The notes beneath the pieces are model-generated. The model was not told the DNA's origin. It made no database searches and worked only from the letters and a program-made list of their open reading frames with translations. Shown here in pieces: positions 1 to 9,969 of a stretch of 64,000 nucleotides of DNA. Both the position numbers and the translations under genes were made by a program. This DNA is from Polaribacter sp. BM10 (GTDB taxonomy: Bacteria > Bacteroidota > Bacteroidia > Flavobacteriales > Flavobacteriaceae): contig NZ_CP019704.1 of the NCBI RefSeq assembly GCF_002005425.1, positions 248,001 to 312,000 of the forward strand, written 5' to 3'. The first letter of the stretch is position 1. Each line of letters opens with the position of its first letter.

Positions 1-201
1 ATGCTTACAATAAATTTAGAACCTATTTATGCAATTATTTTAGCATTAATAATTTTTGGTGATAAAGAGCAAATGAGTAACACTTTTTATTTAGGAGCTT
101 TTATAGTCTTGTTTGTAGTATTATTAAATGGTCTTTTAAAAAATAGAAAGACATTAAAAGATAAGATTCAGCAAAAACTGAAAAAGAAAAAAGTAATTTA
201 A
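1..201 (+). CDS. EamA/DMT family transporter, C-terminal end (partial)
   Basis: The window opens inside this gene. What remains is the last membrane segment of an EamA-type (drug/metabolite transporter superfamily) permease. The stretch NLEPIYAIILALIIFGDKEQ matches the typical start of the last repeat helix, where a conserved Pro and an Ile/Phe-Gly-Glu type sequence occur. A hydrophobic helix (about residues 30-48) and a strongly basic tail (KLKKKKVI) follow. The ATG at position 1 is an internal Met; the true start lies upstream of the window. The substrate cannot be inferred. The gene ends 68 bases before accA, and no terminator is visible between them. Confidence 0.75.
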   Translation: MLTINLEPIYAIILALIIFGDKEQMSNTFYLGAFIVLFVVLLNGLLKNRKTLKDKIQQKLKKKKVI

Positions 202-269
202 TTTAGCCTTAAAAAGTAAATTTTATAGTATGTTTGTTCTTACAAATAACTAAAATCAAATCACTAGAA

Positions 270-1223
270 ATGGAATATTTAGAATTTGAAATGCCAATAA
301 AAGAACTTCAAGATCAACTGCAAAAATGTCAGATTATTGGTGAAGAAAGTGAGGTAGATGTAACTGCTACTTGTAAAAAAATTGAAAAGAAACTAGCAGA
401 TGCTAGAAAAAATATATACAAAAACTTAACGCCTTGGCAGCGAGTACAATTATCTAGACACCCAAACAGACCTTATACTTTAGATTATATTAAGGCAATT
501 TGTGGTGATACTTTTATGGAACTTCATGGAGATAGAAGTGTAGGTGATGATAAAGCGATGATTGGTGGATTGGGTAAAATAGGAGATCAATCTTTTATGT
601 TTATTGGTCAGCAAAAAGGTTTCAACACAAAAACACGTCAGTATAGGAATTTTGGAATGGCTAATCCAGAAGGATATAGAAAAGCTTTACGTTTAATGAG
701 AATGGCAGAGAAATTTGGTATTCCTGTAGTAACACTTTTAGATACTCCTGGTGCATACCCTGGTTTAGAAGCAGAAGAGCGCGGACAAGGAGAAGCTATT
801 GCTAGAAATATTTTTGAAATGACAATTCTTAAAACACCAATTATAACAATTGTTATTGGTGAAGGAGCTTCTGGTGGAGCTTTAGGAATTGGTGTTGGAG
901 ATAGAGTTTATATGATGGAAAACACTTGGTATACGGTAATTTCTCCGGAATCTTGTTCTTCTATCTTATGGAGAAGTTGGGAGTTTAAAGAACAAGCTGC
1001 AGAAGCTTTAAAACTTACCGGTAACGACATGAAAAAAATGAAATTGATAGACGGAATTATCAAAGAGCCAATTGGTGGTGCACATTCTGATAGAGAAGGG
1101 GCTTTTGCTGCTGTTCAAAGTCAAATACTAGCTGCTTTTGATGAATTGAAAGATTTATCTGATGAAGATTTAGTTGAAAAAAGAATGGATAAATATGCAA
1201 ACATGGGTGTTTACAAAGAGTAA
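270..1223 (+). CDS. accA: Acetyl-CoA carboxylase carboxyltransferase subunit alpha
   Basis: AccA with AccD forms the carboxyltransferase that moves the carboxyl group from biotin-BCCP to acetyl-CoA, giving malonyl-CoA for fatty-acid synthesis. From the ATG at 270 the protein is 317 residues, the usual AccA length. It starts [13 protein letters not shown], as AccA proteins do. The frame stays open upstream to a TTG at 234, but those 12 residues look unrelated. Visible family signatures are HGDRSVGDD, the oxyanion-hole region [20 protein letters not shown], and [15 protein letters not shown]. AccD is not in the window. A hairpin terminator follows at 1244. Confidence 0.96.
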   Translation: MEYLEFEMPIKELQDQLQKCQIIGEESEVDVTATCKKIEKKLADARKNIYKNLTPWQRVQLSRHPNRPYTLDYIKAICGDTFMELHGDRSVGDDKAMIGGLGKIGDQSFMFIGQQKGFNTKTRQYRNFGMANPEGYRKALRLMRMAEKFGIPVVTLLDTPGAYPGLEAEERGQGEAIARNIFEMTILKTPIITIVIGEGASGGALGIGVGDRVYMMENTWYTVISPESCSSILWRSWEFKEQAAEALKLTGNDMKKMKLIDGIIKEPIGGAHSDREGAFAAVQSQILAAFDELKDLSDEDLVEKRMDKYANMGVYKE

Positions 1224-1243
1224 ATATCTATTTAAATAAAATA

Positions 1244-1279
1244 AAAAAAGCGAAATTCAAATTTGAATTTCGCTTTTTT
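1244..1279. terminator. Bidirectional intrinsic terminator between accA and the thioredoxin-type gene
   Basis: This is a near-perfect inverted repeat: AAAAAAGCGAAATTCAA followed by its complement, with T-runs reading out on both strands. It lies between two convergent genes (accA on plus, the TlpA-like gene on minus) and can serve both. Confidence 0.85.
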
Positions 1280-1296
1280 TATTTTACAATATTTTT

Positions 1297-2325
1297 TTAA
1301 ATACCTAAAGAAGTAAATAATTCTTTTAATCTTGGTTCTGATGGTCTAGGTGCATCAGAATTTACAATTTTACCTTGAGGATCTATTAGTATAAATCTAG
1401 GAATCGAGTTTATCTGATATTCTTGCTGAAAAGATATGTCTTTTCCTGCCCAAAGTTGAACGCCAGATAACTGTTTTGCTTTTACAAAATCTTTCCATTT
1501 CTTTTCTGCTGCTTCCCAAGATCCGCCACTTCTTCTGTATTCATCCGTAGAAATACTTATAAATTCTATATTTTTACCGTGATATTCTTTTTCTAAAGAT
1601 TTTAGATAAGGAATTTGTTGAATACAAGGTCCGCACCAAGTAGCCCAAACATCTATATAAACAAATTTTCCTTTAAAAGAGTCTAAAGATTTTTTACCGC
1701 CTTTGTAATCTGTATAATCAACAAATTTTGGTGAAATAGTTCCTTTAGCCATAGCTTTGTTTTTTTCATAAGCTTGGTTAAAATAAGTAATCATTTGATT
1801 GGTTTGACTATCTACCATTTTTACTAATGTAGTATCTATGTCTTTATAAGAATTTAAAATACTATCGTAATTAGATTTAATAGAAGCTATTTTGTTTTTA
1901 AAATCATTTTCATTTAATTCTAGTAGTAACGTAGGATTTCCAATTTTTTGACTTTCTGTAATCTGAGCTAAAATAAAATTACTATTATCAGCACCTTGTC
2001 CAGAGAACTTAAAACTAGACATAAAATTTTCAGAGTCTCCATTTAACTTAATATCAAATCCGTTTTTTAAATAAATAGGAGCTCTTTTTGCAGGACTAGT
2101 ACTAAGAGTGTACACTGCAGCGTTTTCTATATTTAAAGTATCTTTAAAAGTACCATCGTTATTAATTGTAATGCTTTTTACGGGACCTTGTTGACCTGTA
2201 ATTGTTAAAATAGAATCTTTATTGTTTTCTAACTTTCCAGAAAGCGTTAAATAATCTTTAGAATGTTCTTTAGTACAAGAAGCAAGTGCAAAAACAGCGA
2301 TGATTATGATGCTAATTTTTTTCAT
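1297..2325 (-). CDS. TlpA/ResA-like thiol-disulfide lipoprotein with DUF4369-like N-domain
   Basis: A 342-residue exported thioredoxin-fold protein. The leader ends in a lipobox (ALASC, Cys17), so it is probably a periplasm-facing lipoprotein. Residues about 25-120 resemble the DUF4369 domain that often precedes AhpC/TSA-thioredoxin domains in Bacteroidota. A helical stretch (about 125-190) leads into a thioredoxin domain whose active site WCGPC has Cys231 and Cys234. The later SIPRFILIDPQGKI carries the cis-Pro. Such proteins reduce or isomerise disulfides, or support cytochrome c maturation; the sequence does not say which. A -7 element (TATATTTG on the minus strand) lies at 2349-2356. Confidence 0.85.
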   Translation of the reverse strand: MKKISIIIIAVFALASCTKEHSKDYLTLSGKLENNKDSILTITGQQGPVKSITINNDGTFKDTLNIENAAVYTLSTSPAKRAPIYLKNGFDIKLNGDSENFMSSFKFSGQGADNSNFILAQITESQKIGNPTLLLELNENDFKNKIASIKSNYDSILNSYKDIDTTLVKMVDSQTNQMITYFNQAYEKNKAMAKGTISPKFVDYTDYKGGKKSLDSFKGKFVYIDVWATWCGPCIQQIPYLKSLEKEYHGKNIEFISISTDEYRRSGGSWEAAEKKWKDFVKAKQLSGVQLWAGKDISFQQEYQINSIPRFILIDPQGKIVNSDAPRPSEPRLKELFTSLGI

Positions 2326-2348
2326 TTATTATAAATATTTATTTGAAA

Positions 2349-2356
2349 CAAATATA
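2349..2356 (-). promoter_or_regulatory. Putative -7 element for the TlpA-like gene
   Basis: On the minus strand this reads TATATTTG, matching the Bacteroidota sigma-A -7 consensus TAnnTTTG, 24 bases upstream of the start codon. No TTG at the expected -33 spacing is seen, so support rests on one element. Confidence 0.45.
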
Positions 2357-2442
2357 TAAATTTAATCAAAGGATAGTGTCTTTCGATATTTAACTTTTCT
2401 GTTAAAAATATAGAAATCAATTGTGTTTTTGTAGTTTAATGT

Positions 2443-2477
2443 AAAAAAAAATCTCAAACGTTAGTTTGAGATTTTTT
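2443..2477 (-). terminator. Intrinsic terminator of clpC
   Basis: Stem ATCTCAAAC (2451-2459), loop GTTA, stem GTTTGAGAT (2464-2472), flanked by A-runs and T-runs. It lies 16 bases beyond the clpC stop on the minus strand. Confidence 0.85.
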
Positions 2478-2480
2478 AAT

Positions 2481-2535
2481 TTATGATTATGATTATGATT
2501 CTGATTCTGATTCTGATTCTGATTCTGATTCAGAT
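2481..2535 (-). repeat. Hexanucleotide tandem repeat spanning the clpC stop codon
   Basis: On the minus strand this is a run of GAATCA units (the first carries TCT instead of TCA) that encodes Glu-Ser pairs. It then passes directly into TAATCA units in the same register. The change from GAA to TAA makes the first copy of the variant unit the stop codon of clpC, and two more in-frame TAA codons follow at the same six-base period. The array therefore straddles the end of the gene. Confidence 0.9.
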
Positions 2536-5069
2536 TCTTGTTCTATTTTTCCTTTTTGTATCTTGATATTTAATTTATTTTCTTTTTCATCAAGATCCAT
2601 AGAAATTGTATCTCCTTCATTTAGTTTAGAATTTACAATTTCTTCGGCTAAAGCATCTTCGATGTATTTCTGAATTGCTCTTTTAAGTGGTCTAGCACCA
2701 TACTTTTTATCAAAACCTTTGTCAGCAATATAATCTTTTGCTTTTTCGCTTAATTGTAATGTATAACCTAAATCTGATATTCTACGTAATAGTTTATCTA
2801 ATTCGATATCTATAATCGAGTGTATATCTTCTCTTTCTAGAGCGTTAAATACAATTACATCATCTATTCTGTTTAAAAATTCTGGTGCAAAAGATTTCTT
2901 TAAAGCACCCTCAATTACAGATTTTGCATGTGCATCTGCTTGTTCTTTTTTAGAAGAAGTACCAAAACCTACTCCGCCACCAAAATCTTTTAATTGTCTA
3001 GCACCAATGTTAGAAGTCATAATGATGATTGTATTTCTAAAATCAATTTTTCTTCCTAAACTATCAGTAATATAACCGTCATCTAAAATTTGAAGTAACA
3101 TGTTAAACACATCTGGATGCGCTTTTTCAATTTCATCTAAAAGAACAACAGAATAAGGTTTTCTTCTAACTTTTTCTGTTAATTGACCACCCTCTTCATA
3201 ACCAACATATCCCGGAGGAGCACCAATTAAACGAGAAATAGCAAATTTTTCCATGTATTCACTCATGTCAATTCTAATTAAAGAATCATCAGAATCAAAT
3301 AACTCTTTTGCTAAAACTTTTGCTAATTGCGTTTTACCAACACCGGTTTGTCCTAAGAAAATAAAAGAACCAATTGGTTTGTTAGGATCTTTTAATCCAA
3401 CTCTATTTCTTTGAATTGCTTTAACAACTTTAGATACAGCAATATCTTGCCCAATTACCTTGCCTTTTATAAGTTGAGGTAATTCGTTTAATTTATGTGT
3501 TTCTGCTTCTGCAACTCTATTTACAGGTATGCCTGTCATCATAGAAACAACTTCTGCAACATTATCTTCTGTTACAATTTCTCTATTTAATTTAGAGTCA
3601 TCTTCCCATTGTTTTTGAGCAGAATCTAAAGCAGCCTCTATATTCTTTTCATCATCTCTTAATTTTGCAGCCTCTTCATATTTCTGTCCGTTTACAGCTT
3701 TAGTTTTTCTTTCTCTAATAAGCTCTAACTTGGTTTCTAACTCTAAAATTTGTTGCGGAACAACAATATTAGTGATGTGAATTCTAGATCCTGCTTCATC
3801 TAAAGCATCAATAGCTTTGTCTGGCAAATATCTATCAGTCATATATCTGTTAGTTAATTTTACACAAGCCTCTAAAGCTTCATCTGTATAATTTACATGA
3901 TGATGTTCTTCATACTTCGTTTTTATATTGTGTAAAATCTGTATTGTTTCTTCTACGGATGTAGGATCTACAATTACCTTTTGAAAACGACGTTCTAATG
4001 CGCCATCTTTTTCGATATTTGTTCTATACTCATCTAAAGTAGTAGCACCAATACATTGTATTTCTCCACGAGCCAAGGCTGGCTTTAACATATTAGAAGC
4101 GTCTAACGAGCCTGTAGCGCCACCTGCGCCAACTATTGTATGAATTTCGTCTATAAAAAGAATAATGTCATCATTCTTTTCTAGTTCGTTCATTAGAGCT
4201 TTCATACGTTCTTCAAATTGACCACGGTATTTTGTACCCGCAACCAAACTTGCTAAATCTAAAGAAACCAAACGCTTGTCAAATAAAATTCTAGAAACTT
4301 TTCTTTCTACAATTCTTAAAGCTAAACCTTCTGCAATGGCAGATTTACCAACACCAGGTTCTCCAATAAGCATTGGGTTGTTTTTCTTTCTTCTACTTAG
4401 TATTTGAGAAACTCTTTCAATTTCTTTTTGTCTACCAACAACAGGGTCTAATTTTCCTTTTTCTGCTAAATCTGTTAAATCTCTACCAAAATTATCTAAA
4501 ACTGGTGTTTTTGATTTTTTAACATTTTTTCCTTTTTGAGGTTGATCAAAAGGATTTTGTTTTTCAGAAGCAAATTCATCATCAGATGGTGTTTCTGCTA
4601 TCGGATTGTTAGGTAGATCTTCATCATCTACATGCAGTTGTTTATATAAAGCTTTCGCTTCATCGTAATTAACGTGATATTTCTGAATCAACTTAGTAGT
4701 TGGGTCATTTTCGTTTCTTAAAATACATAAAAGTAAATGTGCAGTATCTATAGATTCGCTTTGATATAGCTTTGCTTCTAAAAATGTTGTTTTTAGAGCT
4801 TTTTCTGCTTGTCTCGTTAAATGTAAACTTTGTTTCTCAGAAGTTTCTGCAAAAGTAGGATCAACTGGGTTTAGTTGTTCTAACTTTTTACGCAATAAAA
4901 TAGTATCTACATCAAATGCAGTTAAAATTTCCATTGCTTTTCCTTCTCCTTTTCTTATTAAACCTAATAACAAATGTTCTGTTCCAATAAATTCATGCCC
5001 TAATCTTAGCGCTTCTTGTTTACTGAATGCTATTACATCTCTTACCTTCGGTGAAAAATTATCGTCCAT
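2493..5069 (-). CDS. clpC: ClpC-type AAA+ unfoldase (Clp protease ATP-binding subunit)
   Basis: An 858-residue Hsp100 unfoldase that feeds substrates to ClpP. In order it has two N-terminal Clp-N repeats (about 5-145); an acidic linker; AAA domain 1 with Walker A GEPGVGKS (236-243) and Walker [10 protein letters not shown]; a UVR/coiled-coil middle domain (about 420-470, [12 protein letters not shown]), which marks it as ClpC rather than ClpB; and AAA domain 2 with GQTGVGKT and [11 protein letters not shown]. The C-terminal D2-small domain ends near IKIQKG and is followed by seven Glu-Ser pairs encoded by a hexanucleotide repeat. That tail is not part of the conserved fold. A sigma-54-like promoter sits at 5119-5133. 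ClpP is not in the window. Confidence 0.96.
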   Translation of the reverse strand: MDDNFSPKVRDVIAFSKQEALRLGHEFIGTEHLLLGLIRKGEGKAMEILTAFDVDTILLRKKLEQLNPVDPTFAETSEKQSLHLTRQAEKALKTTFLEAKLYQSESIDTAHLLLCILRNENDPTTKLIQKYHVNYDEAKALYKQLHVDDEDLPNNPIAETPSDDEFASEKQNPFDQPQKGKNVKKSKTPVLDNFGRDLTDLAEKGKLDPVVGRQKEIERVSQILSRRKKNNPMLIGEPGVGKSAIAEGLALRIVERKVSRILFDKRLVSLDLASLVAGTKYRGQFEERMKALMNELEKNDDIILFIDEIHTIVGAGGATGSLDASNMLKPALARGEIQCIGATTLDEYRTNIEKDGALERRFQKVIVDPTSVEETIQILHNIKTKYEEHHHVNYTDEALEACVKLTNRYMTDRYLPDKAIDALDEAGSRIHITNIVVPQQILELETKLELIRERKTKAVNGQKYEEAAKLRDDEKNIEAALDSAQKQWEDDSKLNREIVTEDNVAEVVSMMTGIPVNRVAEAETHKLNELPQLIKGKVIGQDIAVSKVVKAIQRNRVGLKDPNKPIGSFIFLGQTGVGKTQLAKVLAKELFDSDDSLIRIDMSEYMEKFAISRLIGAPPGYVGYEEGGQLTEKVRRKPYSVVLLDEIEKAHPDVFNMLLQILDDGYITDSLGRKIDFRNTIIIMTSNIGARQLKDFGGGVGFGTSSKKEQADAHAKSVIEGALKKSFAPEFLNRIDDVIVFNALEREDIHSIIDIELDKLLRRISDLGYTLQLSEKAKDYIADKGFDKKYGARPLKRAIQKYIEDALAEEIVNSKLNEGDTISMDLDEKENKLNIKIQKGKIEQESESESESESESES

Positions 5070-5118
5070 ATATTATTGTCTATTGATGTAAATTTAGTCC
5101 TTTTTTTTCTTAAAAATT

Positions 5119-5133
5119 ACAAAAAATATGCCA
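5119..5133 (-). promoter_or_regulatory. Sigma-54-like -24/-12 promoter of clpC
   Basis: The minus strand reads TGGCATATTTTTTGT. The GG of the -24 box and the G of the -12 box are separated exactly as in the RpoN consensus TGGCAC-N5-TTGC, with the first G to the -13 G spanning 12 bases. The -12 box is TTGT instead of TTGC. Transcription would start near 5107, giving a leader of about 40 bases before the clpC ATG. Confidence 0.5.
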
Positions 5134-5141
5134 ACTCTTAA

Positions 5142-5154
5142 AAACTGACAGTTT
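5142..5154. promoter_or_regulatory. Inverted repeat upstream of the clpC promoter
   Basis: AAACT-GAC-AGTTT, a perfect 5-base inverted repeat. It contains TGTCAG on the clpC coding strand and lies 9 bases upstream of the -24 box. It resembles the TGTCA-GTA-TGACA palindrome found before lon at 40649. A regulator binding site is an inference. Confidence 0.35.
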
Positions 5155-5332
5155 GACTTTAAAAATAAAGTAGAAAATAGTTGAAAATCAAGTAAGTAAA
5201 AAGGGCTAATAAATTATTAATAAATGTTGATAACTCTATCGAATTCATAAGTCTTAAACCTTTGTAAATAGTAATAGAAATAGTATCTTGCCTTGTTTTA
5301 AAAAAAGGAATAATTATTAATAGAAAATATAT

Positions 5333-7852
5333 ATGGCAGACGGAGAAAAGTTAATTCCGATTAACATTGAAGAGCAGATGAAATCTGCATACATCGATTA
5401 CTCGATGTCAGTTATTGTTTCAAGAGCATTACCAGATGTAAGAGATGGTTTAAAACCAGTGCATAGAAGGGTTTTGTATGGTATGCATGAACTAGGAATT
5501 AAAGCAACAGGAGCTTATAAGAAATCAGCAAGAATTGTTGGAGAAGTATTAGGTAAATATCACCCACACGGTGATACATCTGTATATGATTCTATGGTGA
5601 GAATGGCGCAAGATTGGAGTGTGCGTTATATGATGGTAGATGGGCAAGGTAACTTTGGTTCTGTTGATGGAGATTCTCCGGCAGCAATGCGTTATACAGA
5701 GGTTAGAATGCAAAAAATATCAGAAGAAATGTTAGCTGATATTGAAAAAGACACTGTAGATCATCAATTAAATTTTGATGATACTTTACAAGAACCTACT
5801 GTTTTACCAACGCGTATTCCTAATTTATTAGTAAACGGTGCTTCTGGTATTGCTGTAGGTATGGCAACAAATATGGCGCCACACAATTTAACAGAAGTAA
5901 TTAACGGTACTGTAGCTTATATTGATAATAGAGATATCGAGATAGACGAGTTAATGCAGCATATTACTGCACCAGATTTTCCTACAGGTGGTATCATTTA
6001 TGGTTATGATGGTGTAAGAGACGCTTTTCATACAGGTAGAGGTCGTATAGTAATGCGTGCTAAAGCTGTTATAGAAGAAGTAAAAGGACGTGAATGTATT
6101 ATTGTTACCGAGATTCCTTATCAGGTTAACAAAGCAGACATGATCAAGAAAACTGCTGATTTAGTAAACGAAAAGAAATTAGAAGGTATTGCTAATATTC
6201 GTGACGAATCAGATAGAAATGGTATGCGAATTGTTTATGTTTTAAAACGTGATGCCATTCCTAACATCGTCTTAAATAAATTATTTAAATACACACAGCT
6301 TCAAACTTCTTTTAGTGTAAACAATATTGCATTGGTAAAAGGAAGACCAGAGCAACTAAATTTAAAGCAATTAATACATTATTTTGTAGAGCACAGGCAT
6401 GAAGTAATTGTACGTAGAACAGAGTTTTTACTTAAAAAAGCAGAGGCTAGAGCACATATTTTAGAAGGATTAATAATTGCTTCGGATAATATTGACGAAG
6501 TAATAAAAATTATTAGAGCATCTAGTAATGCAGACCAAGCTAGAGAAAGTTTAATTGAAAGATTTGAATTGACAGAGATTCAAGCTAAGGCAATTGTAGA
6601 AATGCGATTACGTCAATTAACAGGTCTAGAGCAAGATAAGTTACGTGCAGAGTATGATGAAATCATGTTGACTATTACAGATTTAAAAGATATTCTTGCA
6701 AACGAACCAAGACGTTATCAGATAATTAAAGACGAGCTTCTTTTAATAAAAGATAAATATGGTGATGAGCGTAGATCTATCATCGAGTATGCTGGAGGAG
6801 ATATGAAAATTGAAGACATGATACCTAATACAAAGGTTGTTGTTACAATTTCTAATGCTGGTTATTTAAAAAGAACAAATTTAGAAGAATATAAAGTTCA
6901 GAATAGAGGAGGTAGAGGTCAAAAAGGAGCAACTACAAGAAATGAAGATTTCTTAGAACATTTATTTGTAGGTACAAACCACCAATATATGATGTTCTTT
7001 ACTCAAAAAGGTAAAGTCTTTTGGATGCGTGTTTATGAGATTCCAGAAGGTGGTAAAAACACAAAAGGTAGAGCGATGCAAAACCTTATTAATATCGAAC
7101 AAGACGATAAGGTTAAAGCGTTCTTAGTTACTCAAGATTTAAAAGACGAAGAGTATATTAATAGCCATTATGTCATAATGGCAACGAAAAAAGGTCAGGT
7201 TAAGAAAACTTCATTAGAACAATATTCTAGACCAAGAACTAATGGTATTAATGCAATTACTATTAAAGAAGGTGATGAGCTATTAGAAGCTAAATTAACT
7301 ACTGGAGATAGCCAAGTTATGTTAGCATTAAAATCTGGAAAGTCAATCCGTTTTGAAGAAGCTAAAACTCGTCCGATGGGAAGAACAGCTTCTGGTGTAA
7401 GAGGTATTACACTTCAACATGAAAATGATGAAGTAGTAGGCATGGTTGCTGTAAACGATATGGAAAGTAATATATTAGTTGTTTCTGAAAAAGGATACGG
7501 AAAGCGTTCTAAATTAGATGACTACAGAGTTACAAATAGAGGAGGTAAAGGTGTTAAAACTTTAAATATTTCAGAAAAAACAGGAGATTTAGTTGCAATC
7601 AAAAACGTAGACGATTCTAACGATTTAATGATTATTAATAAATCTGGTTTAACCATAAGAATGGCTGTAGAAGATTTAAGAGTTATGGGACGTGCAACGC
7701 AAGGTGTTCGTTTAATTAATATTAAAGATTCTGATAGCATTGCAGCAGTTGCTAAAGTTGCTCATGATGAAGAAGTAGACGAAGAAGAAAATGCCGAAGA
7801 AATAAAAAATGGCACGGAAATTGAAAATGATTCAAGTGAAAATCAAGAATAA
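5333..7852 (+). CDS. gyrA: DNA gyrase subunit A
   Basis: An 839-residue GyrA, the breakage-reunion subunit that introduces negative supercoils together with GyrB. The catalytic Tyr is Tyr121, after Arg120 ([10 protein letters not shown]). The quinolone pocket reads [10 protein letters not shown], with Thr82 and Asp86 at the positions equivalent to E. coli Ser83 and Asp87. The C-terminal beta-pinwheel (about 500-810) is present, with the GyrA-box [10 protein letters not shown]; ParC proteins lack this box, which supports gyrA over parC. The tail is acidic ([11 protein letters not shown]). The start [16 protein letters not shown] is typical of the family. The gene leads into a TPR-protein gene 22 bases downstream. 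Confidence 0.97.
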   Translation: MADGEKLIPINIEEQMKSAYIDYSMSVIVSRALPDVRDGLKPVHRRVLYGMHELGIKATGAYKKSARIVGEVLGKYHPHGDTSVYDSMVRMAQDWSVRYMMVDGQGNFGSVDGDSPAAMRYTEVRMQKISEEMLADIEKDTVDHQLNFDDTLQEPTVLPTRIPNLLVNGASGIAVGMATNMAPHNLTEVINGTVAYIDNRDIEIDELMQHITAPDFPTGGIIYGYDGVRDAFHTGRGRIVMRAKAVIEEVKGRECIIVTEIPYQVNKADMIKKTADLVNEKKLEGIANIRDESDRNGMRIVYVLKRDAIPNIVLNKLFKYTQLQTSFSVNNIALVKGRPEQLNLKQLIHYFVEHRHEVIVRRTEFLLKKAEARAHILEGLIIASDNIDEVIKIIRASSNADQARESLIERFELTEIQAKAIVEMRLRQLTGLEQDKLRAEYDEIMLTITDLKDILANEPRRYQIIKDELLLIKDKYGDERRSIIEYAGGDMKIEDMIPNTKVVVTISNAGYLKRTNLEEYKVQNRGGRGQKGATTRNEDFLEHLFVGTNHQYMMFFTQKGKVFWMRVYEIPEGGKNTKGRAMQNLINIEQDDKVKAFLVTQDLKDEEYINSHYVIMATKKGQVKKTSLEQYSRPRTNGINAITIKEGDELLEAKLTTGDSQVMLALKSGKSIRFEEAKTRPMGRTASGVRGITLQHENDEVVGMVAVNDMESNILVVSEKGYGKRSKLDDYRVTNRGGKGVKTLNISEKTGDLVAIKNVDDSNDLMIINKSGLTIRMAVEDLRVMGRATQGVRLINIKDSDSIAAVAKVAHDEEVDEEENAEEIKNGTEIENDSSENQE

Positions 7853-7874
7853 TTATAAATTTAATATCAGTAAA

Positions 7875-9122
7875 ATGAAAAAACAAATATTAGCGTTAAC
7901 TGTAGGTTTCTTATCAATGGCTTCTTTTGCGCAAAAAAGCGAATTGAAAACAGCTGAAAAAGCAATTAAGAAACAAGATTATACTACAGCTTTGTCAGCT
8001 ATAGCTCCTTTAGCATCTATGGAAGCAACAATGGAAGCTAAATATAAAGCAAAATATTATTATTTAAATGGTCAAGCATTGGCTGGTAAAAATGATTATA
8101 AAGGTGCTGCAGATGCATTTAATGCTTTATTTAAATATGAAAAAGAAATTGGTAAGCAGAGATATACAAAAGAAGCGCAACCAATGTTAAATGAATTAAT
8201 TCAAAAAGCATCTAATTTAGCTATTAAACAATATAATAGTAAAGATTATAAGCAAGCAACAGGTAACTTCTATTTAACATATCTTTTAAGTCCTAAAGAC
8301 ACAAGTTTTTTATATAATGCAGCAATTAGTGCTTCATTATCAAAAGACTATGATGTTTCTTTAAAGCATTACAGAGAGTTAAAAGAAATAGGTTATACAG
8401 GTATCACAACTCAATACTTAGCAACAAACAAAAAAACGGGAGCTGTAGAAAACTTAGGAACTAAAACTAATAGAGATACTATGGTTAAGTTAGGTCAATA
8501 TTCTAACCCTACAGTAAAAGTTTCTGATTCTAAGCAAGCTGAGATTGTTAAAAATATAGGATATATTTTAGTGAATCAAGGTAAGACAGATGAAGCTATT
8601 GTAGCTTTACAAGAAGCTAGAAAAGCAAATCCGAAAGATGTTAATTTAATTTTAAACGAAGCGCAATTATACATTAAATTAGAAAAAATGGATAAGTTTG
8701 GAGCTTTAATGGAAGAAGCTGTAAAGTTAGACCCAACAAACCCAACGTTATTTTTTAATTTAGGTGTTGTTAATGCTAATCAAAACAAAAGTGAAGAAGC
8801 AATTAAATATTATGAAAAAGCAATCGAGTTAAAACCAGATTACGGAGATGCTTACATGAATTTAGCTGTAGCAATATTAAGTGGAGAAAAAGCAATTGTT
8901 GATGAAATGAATGAAAATTTATCTAACTTTAAGAAGTACGATGAGTTACAAGAAAAGCAAAAAGTATTATACAGAAAAGCATTACCTTATTTAGTAAAAG
9001 CAGATAATATTGAAAGATCTGAAGGTACTGTTAAAACTTTATTGAATATCTATGATACTTTAGAAATGACTACTGAAGCAGATGCTTTAAGACCAATTTA
9101 TAAAGAAATGAGAGGTCAGTAA
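7875..9122 (+). CDS. Secreted tetratricopeptide-repeat protein
   Basis: From the ATG at 7875 the 415-residue protein begins MKKQILALTVGFLSMASFAQ, a clear Sec signal peptide. The open frame reaches back to 7809 inside the gyrA tail, but those 22 residues are not leader-like. The mature part is helical and contains TPR-type repeats; the clearest are near the C-terminal third (NPTLFFNLGVVNANQNKSEEAIKYYEKAIELKPDYGDAYMNLA, written here only as landmarks NPTLFFNLG and KPDYGDAY). TPR proteins of this kind are periplasmic scaffolds; no partner can be named. It follows gyrA closely and is closed by a strong terminator. Confidence 0.85.
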   Translation: MKKQILALTVGFLSMASFAQKSELKTAEKAIKKQDYTTALSAIAPLASMEATMEAKYKAKYYYLNGQALAGKNDYKGAADAFNALFKYEKEIGKQRYTKEAQPMLNELIQKASNLAIKQYNSKDYKQATGNFYLTYLLSPKDTSFLYNAAISASLSKDYDVSLKHYRELKEIGYTGITTQYLATNKKTGAVENLGTKTNRDTMVKLGQYSNPTVKVSDSKQAEIVKNIGYILVNQGKTDEAIVALQEARKANPKDVNLILNEAQLYIKLEKMDKFGALMEEAVKLDPTNPTLFFNLGVVNANQNKSEEAIKYYEKAIELKPDYGDAYMNLAVAILSGEKAIVDEMNENLSNFKKYDELQEKQKVLYRKALPYLVKADNIERSEGTVKTLLNIYDTLEMTTEADALRPIYKEMRGQ

Positions 9123-9140
9123 TAGATCTTAAGATTGATA

Positions 9141-9177
9141 AAAAAAATCCGAAACTTTAAAGTTTCGGATTTTTTTA
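9141..9177 (+). terminator. Intrinsic terminator after the TPR gene
   Basis: Stem ATCCGAAACT (9147-9156), loop TTAA, stem AGTTTCGGAT (9161-9170), then a run of seven T. An A-run precedes it, so it can also stop the convergent minus-strand NlpC/P60 gene, whose stop codon overlaps its edge at 9175. Confidence 0.9.
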
Positions 9178-9945
9178 TATCATTTTTTTAATAACTCTTA
9201 GCTTGTGTGTATGCTTTTGTAAATCAGCATTAAAAATACCACTATGATCTAAGGTATCTATTCTAACCTTACCATGAGCATGAATAATGTTATAGTCATT
9301 TAAAACAATTCCAACATGTATAATTTCACCTTCTTCATTATCAAAAAAAGCTAAATCACCAGGTTCGCTTTCTTCTATAAAACTTAATACTTCACCTTGT
9401 TTAGCTTGTTCTTTAGCATCTCTAGGTAATTTATATCCAGAAAGTTTGTAAACCATTTGTGTAAAACCAGAACAATCTATCCCAAACGGTGTTTTTCCTC
9501 CCCACAAATAAGGACTATTTAGATAGGTAAATGCAATCTTTAAGATTTCTGGCTTAGATAGTTTTTTATCAAAAACAGTGTTCTCATATTTATAGTTATA
9601 AGAACCTAATCTTAAGTTTCCAATACTAAATTTAGGTAATTGAGAACCAATTGCAATAGTTGTTAAATCATTATTTTCTGATGTAACAAAATCTAAAATT
9701 TCTCCAGAAAAAGTTAAGCTAGCATGCTCTATAGAATTATAAAAGTGTTCTGTAATTTCTAGGTATTGTTTATTGTCTATATAACCTTCAAAATTATCGA
9801 AACTAATACGAATTTTACTCCAGTTTTTAGTCTTTTCAATAATTTGAAAATGTTCACCAAAAAGAAGTTGACTAATCATTTCAGATTTGTCAGATTCTTC
9901 TGCCCTTACGGGTACAATACTTAAATTACAGATGCCATATAGCAT
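9175..9945 (-). CDS. C40 family (NlpC/P60) peptidase with SH3-like domain
   Basis: A 256-residue predicted cell-wall endopeptidase cleaving peptidoglycan stem peptides. Residues about 5-70 form an SH3-like targeting domain (NWSKIRISFDNFEGYID). The NlpC/P60 domain follows (about 130-256) with catalytic Cys158 in GIDCSGF, His210 in GEIIHVGI and a further His in IIHAHG. No classical signal peptide is seen, which is common for Bacteroidota members of this family annotated from this start; it may act after export by another route, or may recycle fragments. It lies 24 bases downstream of the thiolase gene on the same strand. Confidence 0.85.
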   Translation of the reverse strand: MLYGICNLSIVPVRAEESDKSEMISQLLFGEHFQIIEKTKNWSKIRISFDNFEGYIDNKQYLEITEHFYNSIEHASLTFSGEILDFVTSENNDLTTIAIGSQLPKFSIGNLRLGSYNYKYENTVFDKKLSKPEILKIAFTYLNSPYLWGGKTPFGIDCSGFTQMVYKLSGYKLPRDAKEQAKQGEVLSFIEESEPGDLAFFDNEEGEIIHVGIVLNDYNIIHAHGKVRIDTLDHSGIFNADLQKHTHKLRVIKKMI

Positions 9946-9969
9946 AAATTGCTTGTTATTTATTTAAGA

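Noticed and set aside
234..269. TTG at 234 as start of accA
   Set aside because: The ATG at 270 gives the normal AccA N-terminus; the extra 12 residues have no match to the family.
2481..2535. Hexanucleotide repeat as a possible CRISPR or VNTR-type array
   Set aside because: The unit is only six bases, without spacers, and is part of a coding gene, so it is a microsatellite, not a CRISPR.
7522..7740. Open frame on the minus strand inside gyrA
   Set aside because: Opposite to a clear coding region, no signal peptide or family features; a shadow of gyrA.
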